From Silene conica (taxonomy: Eukaryota; Streptophyta; Magnoliopsida; Caryophyllales; Caryophyllaceae), in contig CM055312.2 in assembly GCA_029255685.2 (NCBI GenBank), positions 54,718,202 to 54,782,201 of the forward strand: 64,000 nt of DNA. The letters are read 5' to 3'. Each line of letters opens with the position of its first letter. Position 1 is the stretch's first letter. Below are positions 21,537 to 31,346 of this stretch, piece after piece. A program made the translations under genes and the position numbers. Below the pieces are notes generated by a model. That model saw only the letters and a program-made list of their open reading frames with translations. It made no database searches and was not told the DNA's origin.

Positions 21537-23720
21537 TTGCTTGCCCTCAAGCAAGAAATAGACTCGATCTTAACTAATGTAACGATTTCAATCTCAGAGC
21601 GAAATTTACATGTAAGCCTAAACCAATGCCGAGTACAAATTGAGAAAGTATTAAATCACGCAAACGAGTTATGGTGTTGTCAAACTTGCAAAAATAAAAA
21701 CTATAAAGACTTTATACCATGGATTCTCGCGGTACACTCGAGACACACATAAAGCAAAGGGTGATTATATGTAAAAGATAGAAAGAAGTATATTGTAAAA
21801 ACACTCACCTAACTACGACCCATGAAAACATGCCTGCAATCTAACATGAACAAGAATTCTACAACTATGTAAAAACATACTCATTAAGTGACTCGTATAC
21901 ATGCAATTAAGTAATGAAAGATATGTGAGGTGAAAGGTAGAAGTGGTTAAGATGTTTTTGGACTTGTGAGGTTAGTAGCCAAGCTAGTAAAACCGGTTCC
22001 CAACAACATATTTCACGACATTTGATATTAAGAAAGTGTTCTTTTGTAGCACAATTCTCACATTATATAAAAGAATGGACTCCCAAATATTTTGAATGAA
22101 GTATGGGAGTGATAACATGTAAAAGAAAGGGATTTCAGAACGAATTTTGAGTCTCTGATCCTGTCAGTTGGTCGGCCGACCAGTGGGTGCGGTCGGTCGA
22201 CTGACTTTCCTGTACGTTTTGATTTTTTTTTCGTTTTTTCTTTCTTTCTTTTTCTGAATTTTTCTGTTCTTTTTCTTTTCTTTCTTTCTTTCTTTCTCTT
22301 TTTGCTCAAGATAGCATACAAACCAAGATGCCTCAAAAAAATAAACCAATGACCACAAACTAGCTTGGAAGGGTAGGCTAAGTATAGGATGTAGTATTGG
22401 GGGATAGAAAGGCAATTTTGGCTATGTAAGGCTTATGGGTAGATAAGAGAAAAAGGGGATCCCAAATGCACGTACCAAGACTCACAAAACGAGATAGTAA
22501 ACAAGTATATAGCAATTCAAGTTCATGTTTATGCATATTGATGTAACATGCTCCAAGGGGAGTCGTACTCACATCCTAGACAACTGGTTTAAGAATGAAA
22601 CCAGGAAATAAGCTCTAAAACTTAGAATGTAATGTAGATTGCCAAGGTACAAGTCAAGTCTCAGGAAAACAAGTTGACAAAACTCGTAGAAATGCAAAAG
22701 ACTCTCATACTAAAACAAGTTGACAAGGCAAGGTAAAGGCATAAACATGTAAGATAGCAAAGATCATCCTTGAAATACTCTTGTTCCGACTCGACCTATA
22801 TGCTAAATTAAACGTGCATTTTTTTTGAAATTTTTAAATTTTTCTATTTTTTTGGATATATGCAAAGAAAATAAGAAAAGAACGAATGCAATAAAGAAAT
22901 GCAATAAAAGTGTGACAAAAATGCAGTGGAACAATGCATGTGACACGAAACCATTCCTCAAACCAACCCGCACAATGTCCCCATTGTGCATTAGCCTAAG
23001 TAAAGGTTTCATAAATTAAAGGGGAAAGCAAGAAAAAAGTAAAACCAAGGAAAAATGGAAAGAACTCACCGGATTTTGAAGCGCATGAGAAACCTCCCCA
23101 AACCAGCGTAAGCTGGGTGGTTTCGGTGGCTAGCAGTGCCACTCCAAGTACCTGAAAAAGTCAAACAAAGAAAGACCTTTTTCGGGGATTAAACACGTTT
23201 TGGGTGATGTATAATGTTTTGAAGGTTTGAATAGAAGAAAAGGTGGGAGCATAAAGGAAAAGAAAGGGAGAGGAACTCCCTTATGATGTTTGCACGCTTC
23301 CCAAGAAAGTCATGAACAGTCTGTACAGGCGAGATGGTCGACCGACCTTCCTAGCTGGTCGATCGACTAGACGATACAGGAGTTTCTGATTTGCAGGGTC
23401 TCGGTCGACCGACTGATGTTGCCGGTCGGTCGATCGACTTTCCTGTACAGTGGCCTTCTTTTCTCGAGATTAACTTGTATTAACCAAGTTAACCTTCCCC
23501 AAACTTGAAAAACATTATACATGCGCCCAAAACATGCGCGAAAATCCAGAAACCAAGTCTAATTGTCTCAACTGCGCAACAAAGCAAAAAATGTTCTAAA
23601 ACTAACGCAAACAAAAAATAAAAAGTCTTAACGGAAACACGGAAATTGTCTTAAAAAACAGAAACGAGCAATAAGAAGAAGTTATCCGCGAAGGATGCAG
23701 GATTTCTTTGACCAAGGGCT
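21537..23720 (-). other. Element C 3' internal non-coding region
   Basis: No coding sequence is recognised. It aligns block by block with the element A 3' region: the conserved block near 22540-22595, the CT/GA tract near 22225-22305, a motif A pair at 22170 and 22191, and pairs at 23336/23357 and 23403/23424. All these pairs are exactly 21 bp apart. Confidence 0.8.
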
Positions 23721-24692
23721 CTAACTGCAGGCTACCCCTTCAGCTATGGTGATTTGGGTAGATGAGTTTCTCTCCACCACGTAGATAAATGGGTCATCAT
23801 CCTTAGCCCTATCCTCCCATCTTCCGGGGTCGTGAGCTCCCAAGTCATGGGCTGACACCTTCCTCTGTCTCTTCTTCCTTGGGCTCTTCTCTTCAGCCAA
23901 ATGATCACTTGCTTGAGTGACCTCGTTCTCTACATCATTTGATCGAGTAAGTGGTACTAATCGATCGAGAACATCTCTCTTCCTACCGCCTATAGACTTT
24001 GTCCCTAGTGTTGCGATTTCTGGAGCATCCACATCAGCCTCCTAAGCAAGGGATTCACCTGCACATGTCTCAAAACACATCAAAGCCTTCGAAGGATCCT
24101 TTGTAAAGGATCCTTGTACATAACATTCACTAATATTATCAAAAACATCAGAAATGTTAACAATTGAATCCTGCACAGAACAAGGTTCATTAACCAAAGG
24201 TTCAAACGTATCAGGAACATGTTCATTACTTACACCTACAAAAATAGGTTGGTCAGACAAGGGGTGAATTCTTAACTCATCAGCTGTATCCAAGTCAGTA
24301 TCATCAACGGGGAGGGAAAGAGAGTCAAGTAACCTATCATACTCATCCTTATCAAGAATGAGTGAATCTTCAGCAACGGGAGTGATAGGATCACTCTCGA
24401 CAGAAGAATCCGGGTTACTAAAATTAACGCCCTCATACCTCTCTGTATCTTCGCTGGCTTGGATTAGGTGTTTGAGAAGTTCCCATTGCTTCTCATAGGG
24501 TAAGTCTAAAAAATCTCATCCACAATTTCTCTCAATCTCGATCAAGGTCTTACCAGTAACTCCATCATAAAAGATACGACAAACCTCCCCAATACTAACA
24601 GGATAGTCAGACTGAGAAAGGAAAGAGGTTAATCTACTACAATAGATATGCAAAGGTTCATGCTCGAGTTGTGGGAAAGGGGCGATGGTCAT
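23721..24692 (-). pseudogene. Element C internal ORF of unknown function, two in-frame stops
   Basis: One minus-strand frame of 324 codons starts at the ATG at 24690-24692 (MTIAPFPQLEHEPLHIYCSR) and ends at the stop at 23721. It is interrupted only by TGA at 24516-24518 and TAG at 24042-24044, with no frameshift. The N-terminal 58 aa look like a small folded domain, the middle is acidic (many Asp/Glu), and the C-terminal part is basic (SPRKKRQRKV). No zinc knuckle, protease or polymerase motif is visible. Two motif-B-like sites lie in its 3' half (about 23939 and 23961). It sits where gag should be. I do not recognise it; a gag-like accessory protein is a guess. Confidence 0.6.
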
Positions 24693-24748
24693 GACGGCAA
24701 AAGAAAAGGGAAAACATAAACAAAAAAACAATAAACACTGGAGTCACC

Positions 24749-24766
24749 TCCCCGGCAACGGCGCCA
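24749..24766 (-). promoter_or_regulatory. Primer binding site of element C (tRNA-Asp)
   Basis: The plus strand reads TCCCCGGCAACGGCGCCA, the 3' end of plant tRNA-Asp with CCA. It is 5 bases from the LTR edge at 24772. This primer is typical of Athila elements. Confidence 0.93.
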
Positions 24767-24771
24767 AAATT

Positions 24772-26359
24772 TGACACCCGTCGTTGAGGGGTGCCAAAGA
24801 TAAGATTTATAAAACCTTGGCTTAAGACTAGATAGCGTAAGTCAAGGGTCGAACCACAAGGAGGTGGGGAGTGTTTATTGTTTAAGGTCAATGTTTTAAG
24901 GTAACAAATTGAGGGTTTAATTGGTTGTCACTAAGTCTAGAAAAATAAAGATAAAACTAGAACAGGAAAATAAGAATGAGATAAAACTTATAATAAAAAG
25001 GATGCTAGGATGTTCGGGTAATAAATAGCTATGATGGTGTAAATCCTAAGTCAACATGTATTGCAGTCGCGTAAGGGGTGTAACATATCCTTTCGGTCTA
25101 TGGTACCTAATAGCTCCTTTCGGCCTATGCTATTAGTTCCTAGGTCTCACAAATATTGGGTGTCAACAATAAGGGTGATTCCTAAATTCTAGGTCACGTA
25201 CCTTTCAGTCTTAAGTAACCTACCTGTCTTAAAACGTTAACCAATGCCCTTCCCGTATCTTTCAACCTTGGGTAAGTCATTACTAATATCCTATAAGTCT
25301 CTTTTCAGTCTCATTGTAGGTTATTATGGTCGACGAAATAAAACAGAACTGAAAACATACGCAGGATGGTCGACCGACCAGCTACTCCGGTCGACCGACC
25401 AACCACTTCAGTCGACCGACCAGTTTAGCTGGTCGGCCGACCAAAGTCTGCTACAGGCAGAATCGGGTATTACACCATCTACGCATATTTACTCCCTACA
25501 TCCTAACATATGCAATTAGCTACTCATATATATGGAAATAACAACAATAACATTAATAATCATGGAATTCATAGTGAACATTAATCTAAACATGTGATGA
25601 ACAATAAAGGCTTTGGGATTCTAAACTAAACCGGATGCGATAATTCTATGGAACGATAATGCATAAGCTGAAATTAAGAGAATTACCGTAGAAGGAATTA
25701 GGGCAGATAGACAAACTTTATTGAGTCCCGTGGAAAGATTGATGAACAATGAATAAAACTAAAGAAACAGTATTGTGAGAATTGAAAACTAAAACTAAGG
25801 ATTTGATGGAAAATAAGATTAAACTATTGCTGTAAAACTAGGTAATTAACTTGATAATAAAACTTCATTCCTAAAGCTAATGACGGATTAGGCTTATATA
25901 GGAAAGACTAAGGTGATTCCTCTTTGACCTAATGCGTTCACGGGCCTTTGCGATTATTCTGAAACTGCGCGCTGGTCGACCGACCAGGTGATGAGGTCGG
26001 TCGACCGATTGTCGGGCTTGGTGGACTTCTGACTTTAAGATAGCAGGTCTTCTGGTCGACCGACCAGGGTAGGCAGTCGGTCGACCGGTTTTCCTGTGTA
26101 TCAGCCTTGATTTCGTCTTAGTTTGACTTTATGGTACTTGGTATGCGACTTGAGTTGACTTTTCCTCGTTCCTTGATTATGCAAAAATCCCGAGGGTAGA
26201 AGTTTGGTATAAAACCGTCTCTTTTCCGCATAATTCTGCAAAAGAGCATAAAAACACGAAAGTAGACAATTGTTGGGAAATAGAGGCTAAAACATAGTAA
26301 ATGAGTGCTAAAATGCGTGTTAAAATAGATGTAAAACATCATAAAATAGACACGCATCA
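24772..26359 (-). repeat. 5' LTR of element C
   Basis: 1588 bp, 55 bp longer than its partner. Motif A arrays are at 25368, 25389, 25410 and 25431, and at 25974, 25995, 26054 and 26075. The 55-bp excess is made up of a 21-bp motif unit, a 25-bp motif unit and a 9-bp AAC-rich insertion near 25538. Confidence 0.95.
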
Positions 26360-28526
26360 GTTTCATATAGACTTCTTCATGAAGATCACCATGGAGAAAG
26401 GCGTTATGAACGTCCATTTGATGAATGTCCCAACGTTTAGCTGAGGCAATGGCAAGTAAAGTGCGAACCGTAACCAACTTAATTGTAGGGGCAAAAGTTT
26501 CATTATAATCGACCCCTTCTATTTGACGATTCCCCATCACAACTAAGCGAGCTTTATAACGTTCAATGGACCCATCAGCGTTATATTTGATTTTGTAGAC
26601 CCACTTTCAACCAATGGTTGTCTTGTGTGGAGGAAGATATTCTAGAGTCTAGGTGTTGTTTTTCTTGAGAGTCGCGAGTTCCCTTTTCATCGCCTCGCGC
26701 CATTCGGGAACATGCGTTGTATCTTTATAAAAAGTAGGCTCGTGGTGTTTAGTCACGGCCGATAAGAAAGCTTGATGATTAGTAGATAGGTTCGCATAAT
26801 TAATATAATGAGAGATGGGATATGTCATACCTGAAGACGATGATGCGGTGATGAGTGAATTTATCGAGGGGCGAGGGTGAGAGAGGACAAAATCTTTAAA
26901 ATTTGAGTTGGGTATTTTCGTGCGATGCCCCCGTCCCATGGTCGTCGAAGTGCAAGGCTCATGGGGAGGAGAAAGAGGTTGCGGTGGGACAGAGGTGGGC
27001 TGGTCCGGGAGTTGCTGACCCAAGATGGATTGGGCAGTGCCTGAGGTCGGTTCAGACAGGTTAGATGGAGACTGGTCAGGGGTAGGCTGCCCCGTGACAG
27101 ACTGGTCAAAAACCGTCGAAGGAGAGGACGATAGAAGAGGTTGTGATGTAGAAGGAATGATCACAAGGGATAGTGTATCAAACGTAGGAGAGGGAAGGTC
27201 ATGGTCAGTTGTGGAGTCATGGATGTTGAGCTGTTGATAAGGAAATTCGGTTTCGATAAAGACAACATCTCGAGACTCAAAAAATGCCCCTGTGTCTAAG
27301 TCGTAAAGTCGCCAATCTTTCTTGCCAAACGGATATCCAATAAAAATATATTTTCCGGCTTTTGGATGCAAATTTGTCATGAGTCCGGTTTAAAATTTTG
27401 GCATAAGCGAGACACCCAAAAATGCGGAGATTTTAAAACGAAGGGGGTTTATTAAAAAGAAGTTCGTATGGAGTTTTGCCTTGTAAGAGTGATGTCGGAG
27501 TACGAGTTATCAAATATACCGCACTTAAGACACATTCTCCCCAAAATATAGATGAGTACACTAGCTTGAAAAAGAAGGGCACGTGCGACATTTAAAATAT
27601 GACGGTGTTTTCGTTCCACGCGCCGTTTTGTTGTGGGGTATCCACATTAAATGTTTGAAATAAAATGCCTTTTTCTTTGAAAAAACGGATTAGGGGACGA
27701 AATTCCGTTCCATTATCGGCGCGTAATATTTTAATTTTCTTTTCAAATTGTCTTTCTATCATAGCGAAAAAGTTGAGCAATTTTTGCTTAGTGTCGCTCT
27801 TGGAGCGTAGTAGATAAACCCAAGTAGAACGGGAAAAATCATCAACGATGGTTAGAAAAAATTTAGAATCACAAGAAGCATTTTTAGAATAAGAGCCCCA
27901 TAAATCGCAATGAAAGAGGTCAAAAATAAAATTAGCACGAGTAGAACTTAAAGTAAAATGTTCGCGAGTTTGTTTTGAGCGTAAACAAATATCACAATGT
28001 TTGCTATGAAAAGCATCACAATTCACAACTACAAGAGTCCTTTTTGAGAAACGGTAAAAAACGAGAAATGTGTGAAGAAGGTTAACCTTTGGTGCCAAAG
28101 TTTAAAGAAATTGCCCTTATCAGTCATATGGGCGTGCACACGATCATGTCGGACACCTTTCAAATGGTAAAGCCCCTCGTATTTTTCACCCGCACCAATC
28201 ACCGTCTTCGAGATACGGTCCTGAATAAGACACATATTGTGAGAAACTTGGATTGTCAAAGATTTATCCATTAAAAGACTAGAAACAGAGAGCAAATGAC
28301 AATGTAAATTAGCCGCATATAAAACATCCCCTAAAATACGACGAGGTGCTAAATGAATGTCGCCACATTGAATAGCAATCGTAAGATCCTCATTGGGCGA
28401 TCCCACAGATAGAGGAGTAATTGTACGTAAATTTGAAAAATGTGAAAGACATCCCGACATGTGGTGGGATGCCCCTGTGGCAATTATCCAAGATAAAGGA
28501 GAAATATTACCAATGAGACGGTCCAT
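26360..28526 (-). pseudogene. Copia E protease, integrase and N-terminal reverse transcriptase
   Basis: In minus-strand order: protease ATGASHHMSG (the usual catalytic Asp position is Ala here), a pre-integrase LWHQRL, an integrase core with FHCDLWG, IVDDFSRSTWVYLL and ILRADNGTEF, the linker with FIGYPFGKKDWRLYDLDT, then RT with [18 protein letters not shown] and [19 protein letters not shown]. Frame breaks lie near 28060, 27600 and 27400-27380, and a TGA stop is at 26607-26609. The reading ends at the GTTTC target site, where element C inserted. Confidence 0.9.
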
Positions 28527-29957
28527 ATCAGATTCTGATTTTCGGAGTTGTAAGAGACGACCAGTTCATCGAGAGCTTGCGATGTCAAGGAATTGAGATT
28601 GATTTTATCGAACTGAGCAAGGGAGGGTTGTGAAACCGTGGCAGATTGGTGCGAAGAAACAGAGGGCGACTTACCAGACGCCATATGTGCGGTGGGTGGC
28701 GGAGCAGAACCTTTTTGTTTCCCACGATCAGTCTGGGTTTTGCCAAGAGAGCCTGACAGAGACAGGGCAGCCAGAACAGCAAGTTCAAGAGAAACACGAG
28801 GGCGTGGACGATCACCCCATACTCGGGATAATTACGATGTCAATTCCTTGACATCGCAAGCTCTCGGTGAACTGAGCAAGGGAGGGTTGTGAAACCGTGG
28901 CAGATTGGTGCGAAGAAACAGAGACTTACCAGACGTCATATGTGCGGTAGGTGGCGGAGCAGAACCTGTTTGTTTCCCACGATCAGTCTGGGTTTTGCCA
29001 CGAGAGCCTGGCAGAGACAGGGCAGCCAGAACGACAGGTTCAAGAGAAACACTGGGGCGTGGCGATCACCCCATGACTCGGGATAATTACCCGTCACCTG
29101 GTAACAAAATTGAACATTGTGTCATGCTTTCTGACAAATAACACAATAATATTTTGAGGGTTCATTCGGGTTACGACGACCCCACCATGAGACTGTCGAG
29201 ACCCGTTTGAAGCGCGAGCCGCAAATGCCACAATATCAGGTGTAGTATTACTTTTATGGGACGATAAATTTTGCATACCTTCATCTTGTAATAGACGATT
29301 ATAAATAAGATCTAAAAAAGAGAGAGGAGAAATACCAAGAATTTGAGAGCGTGTATTAGCGAATCGTTCATCGAGACCCATTAAGAAGGCCCTTACCCAC
29401 GACTTGTCACTGCGAGTATTGAGAAGAGGAACCCAATTACAGCGGCAGGGGTTACAGGAGCACTTAGGGAGCGGTTCCTGATCAGCGAGGGAGTCTCAAA
29501 TCGTTGTCAGACGCCCATAATAATTTACCAAGGATTCCGACGCTCCTTAGTGGCATGCATGAAGATCAGATTCAAGATGATAAATGCGTGCTTCATTCAC
29601 TTGAGAAAACCGATTCTTTAAATCTAGTTAAACCAGTTTGGCTTCCGGTCGAGGAGTGATTTGTTTATGTAAGGAGGGAGCGATGGTGTCGAAAATCCAC
29701 ATGGTGACGAGGGCATTGGTTGCTTGCCATGCCTCAATCTTATCCTTATCAGTCGATGGTTGTGGAATGGTTTCATCGACATAGCCAAGTTTGCCCTTCG
29801 CGCGAAGGGCGAGAAGAAAAGATCGGGACCATTCGTTATAGTTGGAACCATCAAAGTTAATTGGGGTGATACTGTGACCCGTTTGTTCCATATGAACGAT
29901 ATTGTAAGACGGAGTGGCGGTACGTGTAACCACCACTACAGATTCTGGGTTTGTCAT
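28527..29957 (-). pseudogene. Copia E gag, broken and internally duplicated
   Basis: The minus-strand start near 29957 gives MTNPESVVVVTRTATP, then PINFDGSNYNEWSRSFLLAL, a Copia-type gag N-terminal region. A frameshift near 29625 and a stop break it. A later piece (29381-29094) contains FANTRSQILGISPLSFLD, typical of the gag C-terminal half. The 3' part holds a tandem duplication. A knuckle is not clearly seen. Confidence 0.82.
28564..29090 (-). repeat. Tandem duplication with flanking inverted repeat in Copia E gag
   Basis: Bases 28610-28835 and 28869-29090 are direct repeats (about 225 bp, over 90% identical by eye, with small indels). The sequence at 28564-28597 recurs inverted at 28839-28872, bordering the first copy. 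Confidence 0.85.
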
Positions 29958-30019
29958 GAAAACAAAAACAGAGGAAGAATAGACAAAGAAGATGAGAAAG
30001 ATTTTAGATTCTAAGATTC

Positions 30020-30255
30020 ACTGATACCATATTATAAACGTGAGACATGAGAATAATTATAATGTTATTATATTCACAAAAGTTGTCGTATTACACAAAC
30101 TAAACTTGTTTATATATACAAGAGAAAGAATAGACTATTTATGGTAAAGATATGTGAAATATTAAACATAGTAAAGAATCATTGTCTGTCCTTGATTTGT
30201 GGGATGTGGGAGCCGTTATGTTGATCTTGTGAAACGGCTCTTTGGGAGTCTATCA
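30020..30255 (-). repeat. Copia E 5' LTR and primer binding site
   Basis: The LTR runs in sense from TGATAGACTCCC (30255) to about 30030; the exact inner edge is unclear because no CA end is visible. TGGTATCAG at 30021-30029 (minus strand) is the initiator-tRNA-Met-type primer site usual for Copia elements. It matches the 3' LTR fragment at 18673-18821. Confidence 0.82.
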
Positions 30256-31078
30256 AATAGGATCCAAATCTGATCCATCGGGGTCAAGGCTAACGGATCC
30301 GGGCCTGATCCAGGATCTATTGCCATCCCCAGTACTACCCCTTGCTCCTAAATGGCTCGACCCAATCTCTAGGTTATAATCGTCGATGGATCTAAGACCA
30401 TGCTTTGATTTTTTATTGTTAAAGTCTCAATCAAATTGGGTTCGTTGTAGATATTCTAGATCTCCACCTTCCGAAAACCTGCCGATGATGATTAATGTGT
30501 AGATCCCCTTGTGACATGAGCCACAAAAGGCGGACATTGGGGTGAAGATCATCTTCCGACAATGATATCACAATCAATGTTATCAGTATTGACAATATCA
30601 TAATGCCACAATTCTAATATAACAACCATGATCACAGAAAATGCCACACCACTCATAATCAACCGTATAAAAAAATTAGTAGGAAAACTCTATATGGCTA
30701 GCAAATACACAGAACAATGATCAATATTCTAATAAGGCTCATCTACGAATCGTCACCTAACAATGATAATCAAACCATACTACATTATAATCTATCGACA
30801 ACCAACCTTCCCCCAAATTAACCCAAGTTAGGGTTTAAGACCGACATAAAAGCAATAAAGACGAAATCTAAAACTTACAAACTGATAGGCGCGTAAACTA
30901 AGAAATTCGCAGACCAAAGACGATAAACTCTTGCTTGATATGTGATTAAAGTGATTAAGGAGTAGATTAGGATTAGAAACTGCTTATGAAATAATTAGGA
31001 CGTCTTAAGCGTTTTATATATACTCCATATTCATTCTAATCAAAACCCTCGAAAACACGATTTCAGGTCGGTCACCGC

Positions 31079-31216
31079 GTCGAGTACCAACGACAGTAGA
31101 ACGAATACAGACTACTCGACCAAGTTCCACCTTATGTCAGTCAAGTGCCACCAACTCATAAGGCTGACTAAACACTCTACGCGCGTACCCAGTCGAGTGC
31201 AGCCTACTCGACTGAG
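31079..31216. repeat. Possible third TCGA motif array (motif C)
   Basis: Sites include GTCGAGT at 31079 and 31192, ACTCGAC at 31114 and ACTCGACTGAG at 31206, with a decayed CAGTCAAGT at 31138. They share the TCGA core of motifs A and B but have different flanks. Spacing is less regular than in A or B. Confidence 0.5.
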
Positions 31217-31320
31217 TATTTTACGACCAAAAATGAGGAGTATGAAAGTCCGATTAGTGCCCGAGCTTGGCACTATAGGGGTGTCCCTAGAGTCTTATTA
31301 CGAACTGCAGTCTCGCTATT

Positions 31321-31346
31321 GGTGACGGCATTGCGGTGCCGTCACC
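31321..31346. repeat. Perfect 10-bp hairpin
   Basis: GGTGACGGCA, a 6-base loop TTGCGG, then TGCCGTCACC. The stem is perfect. Its role is unknown. Confidence 0.8.

Larger units (their letters stand above)
19986..26359 (-). mobile_element. Athila-like element C, complete, non-autonomous, with TSD
   Basis: Two LTRs (19986-21518 and 24772-26359) flank a 3.25-kb internal region with a primer site at one end and a polypurine tract at the other. The 5-bp duplication GTTTC is at 19981-19985 and 26360-26364, inside the Copia E RT. The internal region has no pol and only one broken ORF of unknown function. By eye the LTRs differ by roughly 29 substitutions (about 2%), mostly transitions, so the insertion is fairly recent. 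Confidence 0.95.
18673..30255 (-). mobile_element. Copia (Ty1) element E, minus strand, split by two insertions
   Basis: On the minus strand: 5' LTR (about 30030-30255), initiator-Met-type primer site, gag, protease, integrase, RT, RNase H, polypurine tract, 3' LTR fragment (18673-18821). The order protease-integrase-RT is Copia-type. Element C interrupts RT at 19986-26359, and a CACTA cuts the 3' LTR at 18672. Without element C the visible part is about 5.2 kb. Several frame breaks and a stop show it is dead. Confidence 0.9.

Noticed and set aside
5368..25442. Regularly spaced short palindromes resembling a CRISPR array
   Set aside because: The host is a plant, the spacers are only about 9 bases, the arrays have 2-9 units, and they sit inside retroelement genes and LTRs.
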